The notes beneath the pieces are model-generated. The model did no database searches and was not told the DNA's origin. It saw only the letters and a program-made list of their open reading frames with translations. Source: Bemisia tabaci (taxonomy: Eukaryota > Arthropoda > Insecta > Hemiptera > Aleyrodidae). From it: 64,000 bases of DNA. Positions 11,131 through 21,677 of this stretch are shown piece by piece (positions within the stretch are counted from its first letter, which is position 1; every line of letters starts with the position of its first letter). The stretch spans positions 7,528,631 through 7,592,630 of the forward strand of contig NC_092800.1 of the NCBI RefSeq assembly GCF_918797505.1, written 5' to 3'. A program made the position numbers and the translations under genes.

Positions 11131-11835
11131 CAGTTTGAACTTTCTTGCCGCCATTAGGATCCATGTAATTTCGAAAATTCAAACGCGGATTCCTCGGAAT
11201 GGTCAAAACTGCGCACTCATTACGCCTTGTCCTCTAAGCTCTTCATGCTGTCCTTTTTTCGTTTTGGGCCTATTTTCGTATTTAAGGACCTGCCCTCTTT
11301 TCCGACCTTTCTCATGGAAGAAATTTGGCGGATTTTAAAAATTGTATCTATGATTGTCCAACACCGGTTAAAATCGGTTAAGATCTTTGTCTATGTCTTG
11401 TAATATTAATTTCAACTGTGGACGTGCGCAGTGGCAATCCTTGCAAGTTGGCAATATACAAATTCCCTATTTGGAATCCGTTATAAACAATCAACTTCTG
11501 CGGCTCGATTGTTGAATCGATATCGAATGCCCTTGATGGATAAAAGGCGTTGCTAAGATAGGGGTCCATTGATCAGGATCATTTGAGAACAATCAACGAT
11601 GGCCCGCAGGTTAGAAAGCCAATTTTGATAAATAGCGATTTGTTTCAAATATATACATTTAAAATAATATAAATTCACGAGAGTAACGCGCAACGCGCGT
11701 TCATAATACCGCACACGAAGCGCTTCGGGGGGGTTAAACCACGAAGTGGTCAAAGGGTGTAGTCCCCTACTACATTTAAATGGACGAGACTCACTATCAG
11801 AATATTTTTGAAATAAAGTCAAGATGGTCTCTCAC
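11131..11835. other. Intergenic or intronic sequence with MITE and clustered palindromes
   Basis: It contains a foldback piece at about 11,499-11,608, with an ATCGATATCGAATG core and a related copy at 39,170-39,290. It also has three short GC-rich palindromes at 11,688-11,755 (ACGCGCAACGCGCGT, GAAGCGCTTC, CCACGAAGTGG). The 3' part of the 12.0 kb gene should lie here, but no convincing second exon was found. Confidence 0.4.
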
Positions 11836-12001
11836 CAGGTCGAGAAGGGTAGTAGCCGGGGTAGCCATATCCCGAAGGATACGCCACTGCTACACCCTGT
11901 CGGAGATCAACGCCCCTCTTTTGTCGGACTGTTTCGCTGGAATCATGAGGAGCGCAAACCGCAACGGTAATCACTGCCAATAGGTAGACTCCGATTTTCA
12001 T
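11836..12001 (-). CDS. Secreted Gly/Tyr/Pro-rich peptide, coding exon 1 (family CAP-x)
   Basis: Start context AG|ATCATG, with the acceptor TCTGAGCAG three bases before the ATG. Residues 1-17 form a signal peptide (MKIGVYLLAVITVAVCA). The P-HDSSETVRQKRG region with a dibasic KR follows, then AYPSGYGYPGYYPSRP. The donor is phase 1 (CCT G|GTGAGA) after 55 codons. The start context, the CAP cleavage region, the Tyr/Gly/Pro tail and the intron phase match the genes at 31.2 and 38.7 kb. The second coding exon is not found. The KR site and short length would also fit a peptide precursor; function is unknown. Confidence 0.6.
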
Positions 12002-12101
12002 GATCTGCTCAGAGGAAAAATCATTATTTCATCCCACCGAAAAATATTCTTTAGGGGGGGTTTTATTAATTACGTAACGCTCTAGGGAAGGAGAGGGTAT
12101 G

Positions 12102-12350
12102 CTGCCGTGAAGGAAGAACGCCGTATGAGCCTTCAGACGTTGCCAAGTGTCCTCTGATAAAAACCGATTTCACTGGGAAAATTCTGGATATTATTTTCCA
12201 AAATTTCAGACAATTTTGAACGCGATTTAATCTAAAATATCTGAAAATTTCGAGGAAAAATATGCATGAATGTTGTGAAAAATACATTTCTTATGAAGGG
12301 AAATTTGGCAACCCTCGAGAGTTCATACGACGTTCTTCCTCAACACGGTA
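12102..12350. mobile_element. MITE family A, copy 5
   Basis: Well-preserved foldback from GCCGTGAAGGAAGAACGCC to CGTTCTTCCTCAACACGG, with TTGCCAAGTGTCC and AATTTGGCAACC inner arms. Confidence 0.65.
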
Positions 12351-12793
12351 GGGTGGACCTGCGTTACGCTGCGTTATAATGACAGGGTGGTCACTAGTCA
12401 GTGCCAGCGTTACGTAACCTTTTCTATTGGTAAAAAATACGCAAAATCCAAAATGTAGCATTCTCATTTTTTCGACATTTTCGTCAGACTATCATTAAAA
12501 ATACTTCGAATTTTTTACTGCTGTATGGACTGCGTTAAGCAGAAAGGAACCAAGCTACATCAGCTATTGCCAATTACTACTGCACCCATAATTTAGGTGT
12601 TGCCATTATGGGGCCCTGTTCTACAGTCGTGTTCTCCGTCTTGCCACTTTATGACCGTATTTTAATTCTCTGAATGAGACTGATAGTTGCATAATTTTCG
12701 TGTAGTTCCAGCGTGTTATAGTTCCGTCCAACTGAGGTAGTCGTTTTTTAAGTCTCACTATTACTTTATGAGGTGAGTAAAATTAAAATATCT
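12351..12793. other. Non-coding sequence with half of a MITE
   Basis: Around 12,535-12,580 lies one arm (GGAACCAAGC, then CAGCTATTGCC) of the element seen complete at 37,350-37,612. Nothing else is recognised. Confidence 0.4.
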
Positions 12794-13224
12794 AGTTCTT
12801 AAGATATCTTAACAAAACACCGTACCAAGCTTTCGCCAAGTACTCAAACAACTCAGATAATCATTATTGAGAAAGAAGATTGCACCCCAATTGTAACCTT
12901 ATACTTTGACAATGAAGCTATTTATTTCATTTTTTTCGCAAATAGCAGGCGCCATTGAGGCGATGTATGCTAAAAGGGCATTTTGTGGTTGCTAGAATCT
13001 CAAAAGATCATCAGTCTCCAGTGCTAATTTTTATTTTAGAGAGGAATCAATTGAGTGTATTTTCTGAAATTCTACGTTCTCAGCATTGTAAAATCATTTA
13101 GAATATTTAGTTAAAGTCACAATGAACTACATGCATTTGCTTTAATCATAACAGATGAGACCTCACAGGAGATTTTGAGACACCGCGCGCAATCAAGAAA
13201 TGCCCTCTCTGCACCCAGTACTTC

Positions 13225-13353
13225 AATTGGACGTATTTCACCAAACGGAACTATGTGCATTATGACGTGAGCCTTGTTACGCTTATATCTTTATGGGTCA
13301 CAGGGCTCATGTCTTAATGCACATAGTTCAGTTCGGCAGAAATACGTCCAATT
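13225..13353. mobile_element. MITE family D (AATTGGACGTATTT ends), absent from the other block copy
   Basis: Foldback from AATTGGACGTATTTC to AAATACGTCCAATT, with GGAACTATGTGCAT inner arms. The other copy of the 2 kb block reads straight through this position (about 28,100), so this is a post-duplication insertion. Confidence 0.7.
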
Positions 13354-14665
13354 ATAATTGACTGAAGCGCAGTTTCAGTCTGGCTCATATAGTTCCTTAT
13401 CAACCACGTTCAAGGCGTCAAAATATTGCAACTGCATTGATTAATTCCGTTAAATGTAATTTGAAAGAACGACATACTTTACAGAGACTTAATTGGTTCA
13501 TTTGACATCTGTTCAAGGCTTTTTTACTAATGGTCCTTCCATTCAAAATGTGAAAAATGTACCAAATGTAAGATACGGGAGACAAAAGGAGGAGGACGAT
13601 AAAATAAGTGATCAAAATTAAGATTACCTGATTTTTCTGACGAAGAAGAGGCAAAATCCAGCCCATTATAAGCACGAAAAAAAATCAAGAATAAACACTG
13701 GAGATATCTGGAGGATGTTTTCGGTCGGAATCAGTACAAAAATCTTGTCTTATCATTTAACTGAGTAGCTGATCATTGGAGACCATTAAAAACGCATTAT
13801 AACGAATGAAACTGATGCATTATATCAATGTACGAGGGCTGATCCGACCCCCCCCCCCTCCCCCCTCCGTAAACGAGGAAAAATCGTTTGTGATTTTTGT
13901 TGAAGGAGACATTCAAGTATTGCATAGCGGCGCATTTTGCTTTCAATTCCTCTCCTTGCCATTGAAGAAGAAGAAGATAAAAAGAAGAAAAATCGACGAA
14001 ACAAAATCGTAGATGTCCCTAAAAATGACGACCCCATGAGAAGGCCTCTAGTGCAAAAATGAATAAATGTTTCGCGGTTTTTCACTCATTTTGACCGAGT
14101 TTAATAGAAACAACTGAAGTCCTATCAAGATCGAGTGATCGTGCCAAGGAGGAGAGACTTGAATTTTTATTCCTCCGTAGGAAACAATATTTAAGATAAA
14201 GTTCAACAGTTATTTCCATAACTACATTATTTTTCTTTCGACTTTATTTCCGATTTTTTCGAATAAAAACCCTTACTACTCAGTTTCCAAAATGTGTTGG
14301 GCTCTATTTATTTCTCTGTGTTTAATTCGAATCTTTATGTTTGGTTTCATTGTGAATGCCCTGGAGTGAAACGTAATTCGTGAGCAGGAGCCAAGATCAG
14401 ACGAATCTCTCTGCAGAATCTAAAAATTTGTGTGGCTGATAACTTTACGAAGATACGTGCCCTTGTAAATGAGTCGGAACAATACTTCCATATTGCAAAA
14501 TTTAGTCTAAATGATAGAAACGCCTTAATGCAACTATTCCGGCTTCATGGATATCTAAGTTGCATATTCAAACTAATGCAGGCACCCTGACTTCTTTGAA
14601 TCTCAGCATCCTGCAAGACACGTCAAATCCGCCGCGTCCTCTTTTTTGCTGTGAAATGATTTCTT

Positions 14666-14750
14666 AATTGGACGTATTTATGCTGAAAGGAACTATGTGC
14701 ATAGGATTTGCGTGAAACATAGTTCCCTTTAGCATAAATAGGTTCAATTG
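14666..14750. mobile_element. MITE family D, copy 2
   Basis: An 85-bp foldback with AATTGGACGTATTTATGC on the left and GCATAAATAGGTTCAATT on the right. It is present in both copies of the 2 kb block. Confidence 0.65.
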
Positions 14751-14803
14751 AGCAAGGTGTATTTGTAAATACCCGTTTTTTGTTATATCGGCATTATTCT
14801 AGG

Positions 14804-16474
14804 GTGCCGCTACTGCAGTTTTGACCGTTAAGGCCGTAGTTTAAGGGCGCTAAAGCCAGGATTGTATTCCGCAAAAAGATAATTGTTGCAGAATAATTAA
14901 AAATTAAGAAGCAGGAATAATTTAACTAAATAACAAAAGGAACTCAAATCTACAATTTTATGCAAAAAAAAATTTGGAAAATCTCGTCATGTAAATACAG
15001 AAGATCCGTAAACGCCTTCAATTGAAGCGTGATACCTCACGCGTTCCGGGGAGTTCAAATAGTTGTATCCCTGCGCCTTAGACAGGCGATGGAAGCTTAA
15101 TATTGAAGTAGCGTCCCCGTTTCGGTTTCCGGCTTTCCTGTGCCGCTACTCCAGTTTCGACCGTTAAGGCTGGAGTTTAAGGGAGCTAAAGCCAGGATTG
15201 TATTTCGCAAAAAGAAAATTTTTGCATAATAATTAAACCTAAAGAGTCAGGAATAATTTAACTAATTAATAAAAGGAACTCAAATCAACAATATAATGCA
15301 AACAAATTTGGAATGTCTCGTCACGTAATACAGAAGATTCGAAAACGCCTTCAATTGAGGCATGATACCTCACGCGTTCCGAAGTGTTCAAAAAGTTGCA
15401 TCCCTGCGCCTTCGCAAGGGGATGGAAGCTTAATATTGAATCAGCTTCCCGGCTTGCTTTTTTCGCTTTCCTGTGCCGCTACTGCAGTTTCGACCGTTCA
15501 GGCCGTAGTTTAAAGGCGCTAAAGCCAGGATTGTATTCCGCAAAATGATAATTGTTGCAGAATAATTAAAAATTAAGAAGCAGGAATAATTTAACTAAAT
15601 AACCAAAGGAACTCAAAGCTACGAAAAAATGCAAAAAAATTTTGAAAATTCCGTCATGTAAATACAGAAGATTTTAAAACGCCTTCAACTGAAGCGTGAT
15701 ACCTCACGCGTTCCGGAGAGTCCAAATAGTTGTATCCCTGCGCCTTGGCAAGGCGATGAATTTTTAATATTGAAGTAGCGTCCTTGTTTGGTTTTTCGCC
15801 TTTCCTGTGCCACTAATGCAGTTTTGACCGTTAAGGCTGGAGTTTAAGGGAGCTAAAGCCGGGATTGTATTTCGCAAAAAGATAATTTCTTCATAATAAT
15901 TAGAAATTAAGAGTCAGGAATAATTTAACTATTCAATAAAAGGAACTCAAATCCACAATATAATGCAAACAAAATGTCTCGTCACGTAATACAGAATATT
16001 CAAAAACGCCTTCAATTGGGGCGTGATACCTAACGCGTTCCGAAGTGTTCAAATAGTTGTAGCCCTGCGCCTTAGCAAGGCGATGGAAGTTTAATAGTGA
16101 AGCAGCGTCCCGGTTTGGTTTTACGGCATTCCTGTGCCGCCACTGCAGTTTCGACCGTTCAGGCCACAGTGTAACGGCGCGAAAACCAGGATTGTTTTTC
16201 GAAAAAAGAAAATTTTACCAGAATAATAAAAAATTAAGAAGCAGGAATAATTTAACCAAATCATGAAAGGAACTCAAATTCACAATATAATGCAAAACAA
16301 TTTGGAAAATCTCGTCATGTAAATACAGAAGATTCGAAAACACCTTTAATTGAGGCGTAATACCTCACGCGTTCCGGAGAGTTCAAATAGTTGTATCCCT
16401 GCGCCTTAGCAAGGCGATGGAAGTTTAATATTGAGGTAGCGTCCCCGCTTGGTTTTTTGGCTTTCCTGTGCCGC
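14804..16474 (+). repeat. Satellite array, five ~333-bp units
   Basis: The module within each unit starts at 15,013, 15,346, 15,680, 16,007 and 16,341 (spacing 333, 334, 327 and 334 bp). Each unit runs from CTGCAGTTTTGACCGTTAAG-like sequence through GCTAAAGCCAGGATTGTA, an AATAATTTAACTA block and then the module. The last unit is cut by the hAT-like element at 16,475. Units differ by a modest number of substitutions. Confidence 0.85.
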
Positions 16475-16902
16475 CAGGGGCGGACTGGCCATAGGGCGGG
16501 GAGGCGATCGCCCCCTAACAATTTGCCGCGGAGGTCCCGAAGGGGCCCCTGTGGCGAATTTTTTCGAGTCATAGTTTTTTTTCCCGTAATGTTGTAATTT
16601 TTTTATCCATTTCAATCAGTAAAAGGCCCCGAATTCCTTGAAAATTCGTCCCTAAGAGATATGGAAGGTCGCCAAAAGCATTTGTGATGAAGGGACCCAA
16701 GGTGAGTCCTGAGAATGGGTTATTTTGAAGTTCAAGTACTGTAGAATCCACCTCCAATAATGCCTACGTGTTTAAAAAGTGTGGAATTTTCAAAATTTAC
16801 CGGGGGAGGGCCCCCGGACCTTCTTAGAGGGGCCCCCGAACGACAGGAGGGGCCCTTACGTTTAGGTATCCTCCTAACTTTTCGACTACCAGTCCGCCCC
16901 TG
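16475..16902. mobile_element. hAT-like MITE with CAGGGGCGGACTGG ends
   Basis: Begins CAGGGGCGGACTGG and ends with CAGTCCGCCCCTG after CTAC. These are classic hAT-type termini. The inner arms hold GGGGCCCC-rich inverted segments. It interrupts the fifth satellite unit. The flanking 8-mers no longer match, so age or a deletion is likely. Confidence 0.7.
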
Positions 16903-17025
16903 ATGAATATAAGTTTTTTTAAATATGTAACTTACATCTAAAAACATCATTGCACGAATTGTATTTTCAGTACAATTAAAAAAAAAGAAAGAACCTTCTG
17001 AGATAAAATCAAAATGGATTATTAA

Positions 17026-17215
17026 CAGGTTGAGAGTTAGGGTAGCCTTCGTTGTAACCACTATAACCTGTATTCTGGCAAGGCCGGCATATCCCTATCC
17101 CCGGAAATAGACATAACGTCACGTGAGCTCCTTGTGTGTTTAACTGATTTGTCTGATTATAGAGGTGCAAAAATCGACTAAAGGATCGTTGCCCTCAAAT
17201 AAACTGCAACTTTAT
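17026..17215 (-). pseudogene. Broken copy of the 31.2 kb secreted peptide gene
   Basis: The segment aligns base by base with the coding exon at 30,987-31,185. Relative to that exon it has a one-base deletion just after the start position, which shifts the frame into an early TGA. It also has a base change that turns the donor CTG|GTAATA into CTGTTAATA. The start position reads ATA, as it does in the 31.2 kb gene. The homology continues on both sides of the exon, so it is a genomic duplication and not a retrocopy. Confidence 0.75.
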
Positions 17216-17295
17216 AATCCGTAGACGGAAGTGGAAGAGATTAAATAAAAAGTTCGGTTCGCAGAGCCAGAAGTCTGTTTGGGACAACCACAAAT

Positions 17296-17470
17296 CCTGG
17301 TTGCATTTCGCAACCAGACATTCTGGTTACACCAACCAGCTGTTTCTGGTACATCCAATCAGATGTATCTGGTTACCTTAACCAGACATTCTGGTTATCT
17401 CAGCCAAATCTCTGGTGAGGTCACCCATAAGTAATAATTCTGGTTACCTTTCTGGTTACCAGAAATCTGG
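17296..17470. repeat. Short tandem dyads built on AACCAG / CTGGTT
   Basis: About five tandem units of 22-24 bp each pair an AACCAG-like string with CTGGTT-like sequence 4-8 bases later. Examples are AACCAGACATTCTGGTTAC and AACCAGCTGTTTCTGG. The array can fold as a row of small hairpins. No longer terminal repeats were identified. Confidence 0.6.
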
Positions 17471-18739
17471 CGAATGGCGGTTTCCATGAAAACTGGTAAC
17501 CCCGCCTCTAACGGCAAATTCCGACGGAAATTAGGCAGTGTTGTGAACACCATGTCGCAAATGGTCAGTTTAGGTTAACAAATGTAGCTGGACGTGATTA
17601 AATGAGTACTACTTTAAATTGTGATCGCAGCGGTGGTTTTCATCGAAAACCGGCAACACCGCCGCTACTTGAATTCTTAAAAATCGTGTAAAAGTTTCAA
17701 AAAAGTGCAAATCATGGGCTGACTTTTCGAATTTTGCTTGGTCTAGGCGTTTTGCTTTAACAGGAGTCGCGAAACGTACCGAAACGAGCGTCAATATCGG
17801 GCGTCGGGCGTGTTGCCGAATTTTCAAATCGCTATAACTCGTGTTCCCTAAGTCTCTCAGAAAAGTATAATATATCAATGGATACGGAATCGAACAAACA
17901 ATAATTCCGACAGGTTTTTATTCAATCCCCACGAACCGCAAACACTTGATTAGGCGGTAACGTGATTTTAAATAATTACGAAAATTAAAAAAATGACCGA
18001 AACGTGGCAACAGAGGAGTCAAATTAAAATTTCTTTTGCATAGGTCGATATAACGTAATTTTTTGCGTTTTTTGTTATAGATTCGAGCTCTGTAACTGCA
18101 TTTTTGCGAAAGTTATGGATGTTTGAAGGTTATGACTTTAAAAAATGGCAACGCTGTTTCCCTGGGGTTCCTGCAAAAACGGAGCTAGGGATAAGCCTCT
18201 CTCAACTAGTACTATCAGCCTACAAAGTTTCGTACATTCCGGGCTGGGTACATTTTTCGCCTATATGAATAACCCTCTTTAAGACTAACAGGAAAGTTGA
18301 TACGGAATAAAATTGTTCTCCTGGAAATTACCTTTCATTTAAAAAAAAAGTTGATCAAAATCGGATCAATAGTAACCGAAGGGCAGCGCTTTTAAAAAAC
18401 CAAAATGGCGGACTTTAACGACGGCCATCTTGCTCCAGTCGCGGGTCTCAGAGTGTTTCCCCTTGCAGAATTACTCCTGAGGGTACCACCAATGAGCCCT
18501 GAAAGCGGCATATTCCAATCAAAAAGTGCTGAGTTTAGGCCATTTTAGAGTCGGTCAACGGACTATTTGCAATTCCTGTTGAAAGACTAAAAAATTTGTG
18601 TAAAAATACCATTTCAATTGATTGCAATAACATTTTTATTTTTTTAACTAAAATTGCAAGATGTTAACACCATTCGGTTAGTAAATACAAGAAGTAAACA
18701 TTCAACAAAATATATTTTTAATTAATAAAATATACATAG
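17471..18739. other. Non-coding sequence, nothing recognised
   Basis: No gene is supported. A minus-strand open frame at 17,609-17,878 lacks any recognisable feature. Confidence 0.35.
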
Positions 18740-19372
18740 AAAGGTACGCTTTTTGGAGTCGGTACAAAAGATCCTAGGATATCTTATTAGAGCAGTGAAG
18801 TATTTATAAAGACTATACCTCAAGATAAGATTCGTTCGATAGCTAAGAACAAGCTTAAAACTGAATATGAGGGTGTTGGAATTACCTGCTTGTTTTATGT
18901 TGTTGTATGAGCCTAAAGTTTTCAATCTCAAATGGATTGGTATCTCCCTCCGATCTTCTACCGTCTCATAATTACAACAGCAGGCATAGAGATATCAAAA
19001 ACGTAAAAGTTCGACTGAAACGATCTGAACAAGATTGCAAATTTTCGGCTATCCAAATTATAAATGCTCTACCCTGGAACATCAAACAACAACTCCGCGA
19101 TGGTGAAGTAAAGAAATTCTTCAATTTACTTCGAGATCTCCTTTTAAGCAAGGCATTTTATGATTTAAACGAATATCTGAATTCAGCTGTTGAGTAACAT
19201 TCTACTAACCACCACCTAATGTAACAGTTGTAATTTATATTTTTAATTATTGTATATTCTAATTCCTAGCGTTTTTTGACCTATGCCATAGCTCTAATAA
19301 TAGGGCTCTCATGTACGTATGTCATAATAAATAAATAAATAGATAAATAAATTGATAAATAAATAAATAAAT
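18740..19372 (+). mobile_element. 3' end of a 5'-truncated non-LTR retrotransposon (LINE)
   Basis: The last frame (18,907-19,197) reads the C-terminal tail usual after reverse transcriptase in jockey/CR1-like LINEs. It has a HNYNSR-type motif, a basic KVRLKRSEQDCKFSAIQI segment, INALPWNIKQQL and a final ...SKAFYDLNEYLNS. Just upstream, in another frame, is LNMRVLELPACFMLLYE, the expected preceding segment, so at least one frameshift exists. The 3'UTR contains the GGGCTCTCATGTACGTATG block and ends in a TAAA microsatellite (19,327-19,371). The element is dead, and its clade is not resolved. Confidence 0.75.
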
Positions 19373-19660
19373 GTTGAATCGATTGGGCCTAAATCCAGCC
19401 GTGTGGTAATTTTTGGAAATTAAATTGCTTTGCTTACTGGAATATTAATTATACGTAACATACACCGCACCGTAAAAACACGGGGCATACGTACATACGT
19501 ACATACGCACATAACATGGGGAAATGTATGATGTATAAAACTTATCTAACTTAGTAGATTCCTAAAATGCTCACGGAGTTAAATTTTTAATCCGTCATGC
19601 AATAATCGCAAAACTTGGAAGAAGTTGCATTTTGCCCTAATTAATTATTTTGGCACCTAC
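19373..19660. other. Sequence 3' of the 20 kb gene exon
   Basis: It contains a short ACATACGT repeat near 19,490-19,510. The next exon of the - strand gene may lie here, but no convincing candidate was found. Confidence 0.3.
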
Positions 19661-19958
19661 CGCGAGCGCGAAGTACCTTAATCAGATCATCATTGCTAAT
19701 ATCTTCCGGAACAGAAAATCCGATTCTTCTGGATACCGTTTCTCTAATTTCTCCTTTTCTAGCATTGGAAAGATTTGGATCACAGATGTCTTTGGTTTCT
19801 TTAGAAATTTTTATTATAGTGTTCCTAAGTTGCTCGGGGCTCCCACGGAAATTTGCCCTTAATATACGAAAGGTCTCTTCTACACTTAGAGCAGCACATT
19901 GTGAAAATAACCCAGTGGCTGCGACCAAGACGAAAAGAAAGGGTATGTTGATCTTCAT
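19661..19958 (-). CDS. Secreted small protein, coding exon 1 (unknown family)
   Basis: ATG at 19,958. Residues 1-23 are a signal peptide (MKINIPFLFVLVAATGLFSQ, then CAA). The mature part is charged and probably helical: LSVEETFRILRANF, an IKISKETKDICDPNL segment with one cysteine, and VPEDISNDDLIKVLRAR. A phase-1 donor (CGC G|GTAGGT) follows codon 99; a second donor four bases on is possible. Unlike its neighbours it is not Gly/Tyr-rich. The composition loosely recalls odorant-binding or venom-like proteins, but the cysteine pattern is missing in this exon, so no family is assigned. Confidence 0.55.
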
Positions 19959-19998
19959 CTCGATGGAAGGGAGCTCTTCTTCTCACGGAGAGATGTAA

Positions 19999-21089
19999 GT
20001 AGAAAATACTGAAAATGGAAAACGTTTTACGTATTACATTTATGAAGCAACAGAATCAGAATCAAGCACAAAGAACCATCTTTATTTTTTCTCTCATGCT
20101 GAACATCAGGTGAGATAATGAATAATAAAGCTTCTGAAAGATGAAGGGAATTCTATGATAATTTACTTAGTGAGGTGGTAAGTTGTTATAATGAGTTATT
20201 AGTATAATAAGTAAGTTATTTATAATTTCGAAGAAGTGGTGTGGATTCAACAATGAATTCACTCTTTGTCGCATTCTTAGGTGTGAGCGCATGAGAGGGT
20301 CACGCTCTCCTCCTACGCTCAACCTCAGTGCAAGATTTGTGATAATTATTGATTGCAGGTATTATTTTTATGTGTGACCGTTCAAGGCATAAAAACCCTA
20401 AAAACCCGCAGAAAATCAAAATTAAAATTAGTACAAGAGCATGGAGGAGTACTTAATCAACATCCAGAAGGGAATAGTGCCCAAAAGTGTCGAACCAAAT
20501 CGTGGCTGTACTACAATTTTTTAAATGGAAACTGAAAGCATTGCCACGTCCACAAAGTAATAAAGCAAAAACTTTAAGGCGTCAATGGAAGCAAACATCA
20601 AGTATAATATTCAGAAACTCTAAAATGTATATTATAGGATTCGACTCACCTGGAAGTTAAGTTCGACGATTTGAAACTTACTGACGAAAATACGCCTTTG
20701 CATCTCATTTATACCCTGAGAGCACCAAGAACCAAAGTTTTCCTCCCTTTTGTCGCTCCAGTGCCAAAAATATGAGGGGGGGGGGAATTAAGATTAGCAA
20801 GAGGGATAATCAGGCCTAAACCCTGACATACATCCCGTAAATTTATGCGCGTCGGAAGTGGAGCTGATAGAGTCCGGTCTCATTCACTGCTTATGAAAGA
20901 GGAGCTGTTTTCTCTGGAGCGGAAAATCAACTAGCTCAAGGTTAATCGTTTCAGAAATATTTTTCTCGAGGAAAACAAGCTACAAACATTAGGTAACATC
21001 TATTGAACTTAAAATTCGAGCGACTCCTCTCACTGATAAGCCACAAAAGCGTGTTTTTATGTAATTGGTCAAAAAATTTTCCGCCTAAG
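19999..21089. other. Non-coding sequence, nothing recognised
   Basis: Probable upstream region of the 20 kb gene. No clear promoter motif or repeat is seen. Confidence 0.35.
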
Positions 21090-21677
21090 ATATATCCCAC
21101 AAAAAAAACCTTGAGAGGGTGCCATTCGGACGGCAATAAACCAGAGAACTTGACCGTCCCGATTTTACAGACAAACATATATGATATGAGAAATCCGAAC
21201 GGCAATTAATTCTAGGGTTTGTCTCATGCTGGTAGGCCAGCCATTTTTCTAAAAAATAAATAAATAAAAACAGGAAAAAATAAAAAAATTGCCGTCATGC
21301 CGCAGAAAAGGAGCAACTTCTGCAATTTTATCAACTATAAGTGAATATTTTGACTTCTGCTAAATCAAAAGCAGATTTCAATAGGTACCCATCATAGAAA
21401 TGGTACCCAATGCTAAAGTGATTTATCAAACATGTCTGCGGCATGACGGCAATTTTTTTATTTTTTCCTGTTTTTTATTTTTTCCTTTTTTTATTTATTT
21501 ATTTTTTAGAAAAATGACTGTCCTACCAGCATGAGACAAACCCTAGAATTAATTGCCGTCCCGATTTCTCATATCATATATGTTTGTCTGTAAAATCAAG
21601 TCAATGTTATCAATGTCAAGTTCTTTGGTTCATTGCCGTCGGAGTGGCACCCTCCCAAGGGTTTTTTTGTGGGATAT
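21090..21677. mobile_element. Foldback element of about 590 bp
   Basis: The left arm (TATATCCCACAAAAAAAACC, GAGGGTGCCA, GACGGCAAT, AATTCTAGGGTTTGTCTCAT) reappears complemented at 21,430-21,677. The arms are more than 200 bp long, with a loop around 21,330-21,410. GCCGTCATGCCGCAGA sits on both sides of the loop. No coding capacity. Confidence 0.8.

Larger units (their letters stand above)
12794..14803 (+). repeat. 2 kb duplicated block, copy 1
   Basis: This block aligns in direct orientation with 27,661-29,578 along its whole length, from AACAAAACACC near the left end to CGGCATTATTCTA at the right. A poly(C) run near 13,850 and a CGTTTGTGATTTTTGTTG block are shared. It contains a module copy at 14,521-14,585 and two family D MITEs. 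Weaker relatives in MNS1 introns (about 51.3 and 57.0 kb) suggest a transposon family and not a simple segmental duplication. Confidence 0.8.

Noticed and set aside
14804..16474. CRISPR-like array
   Set aside because: Regular spacing, but units are 333 bp, the intervening sequence is itself repeated, and the DNA is eukaryotic, so it is a satellite.
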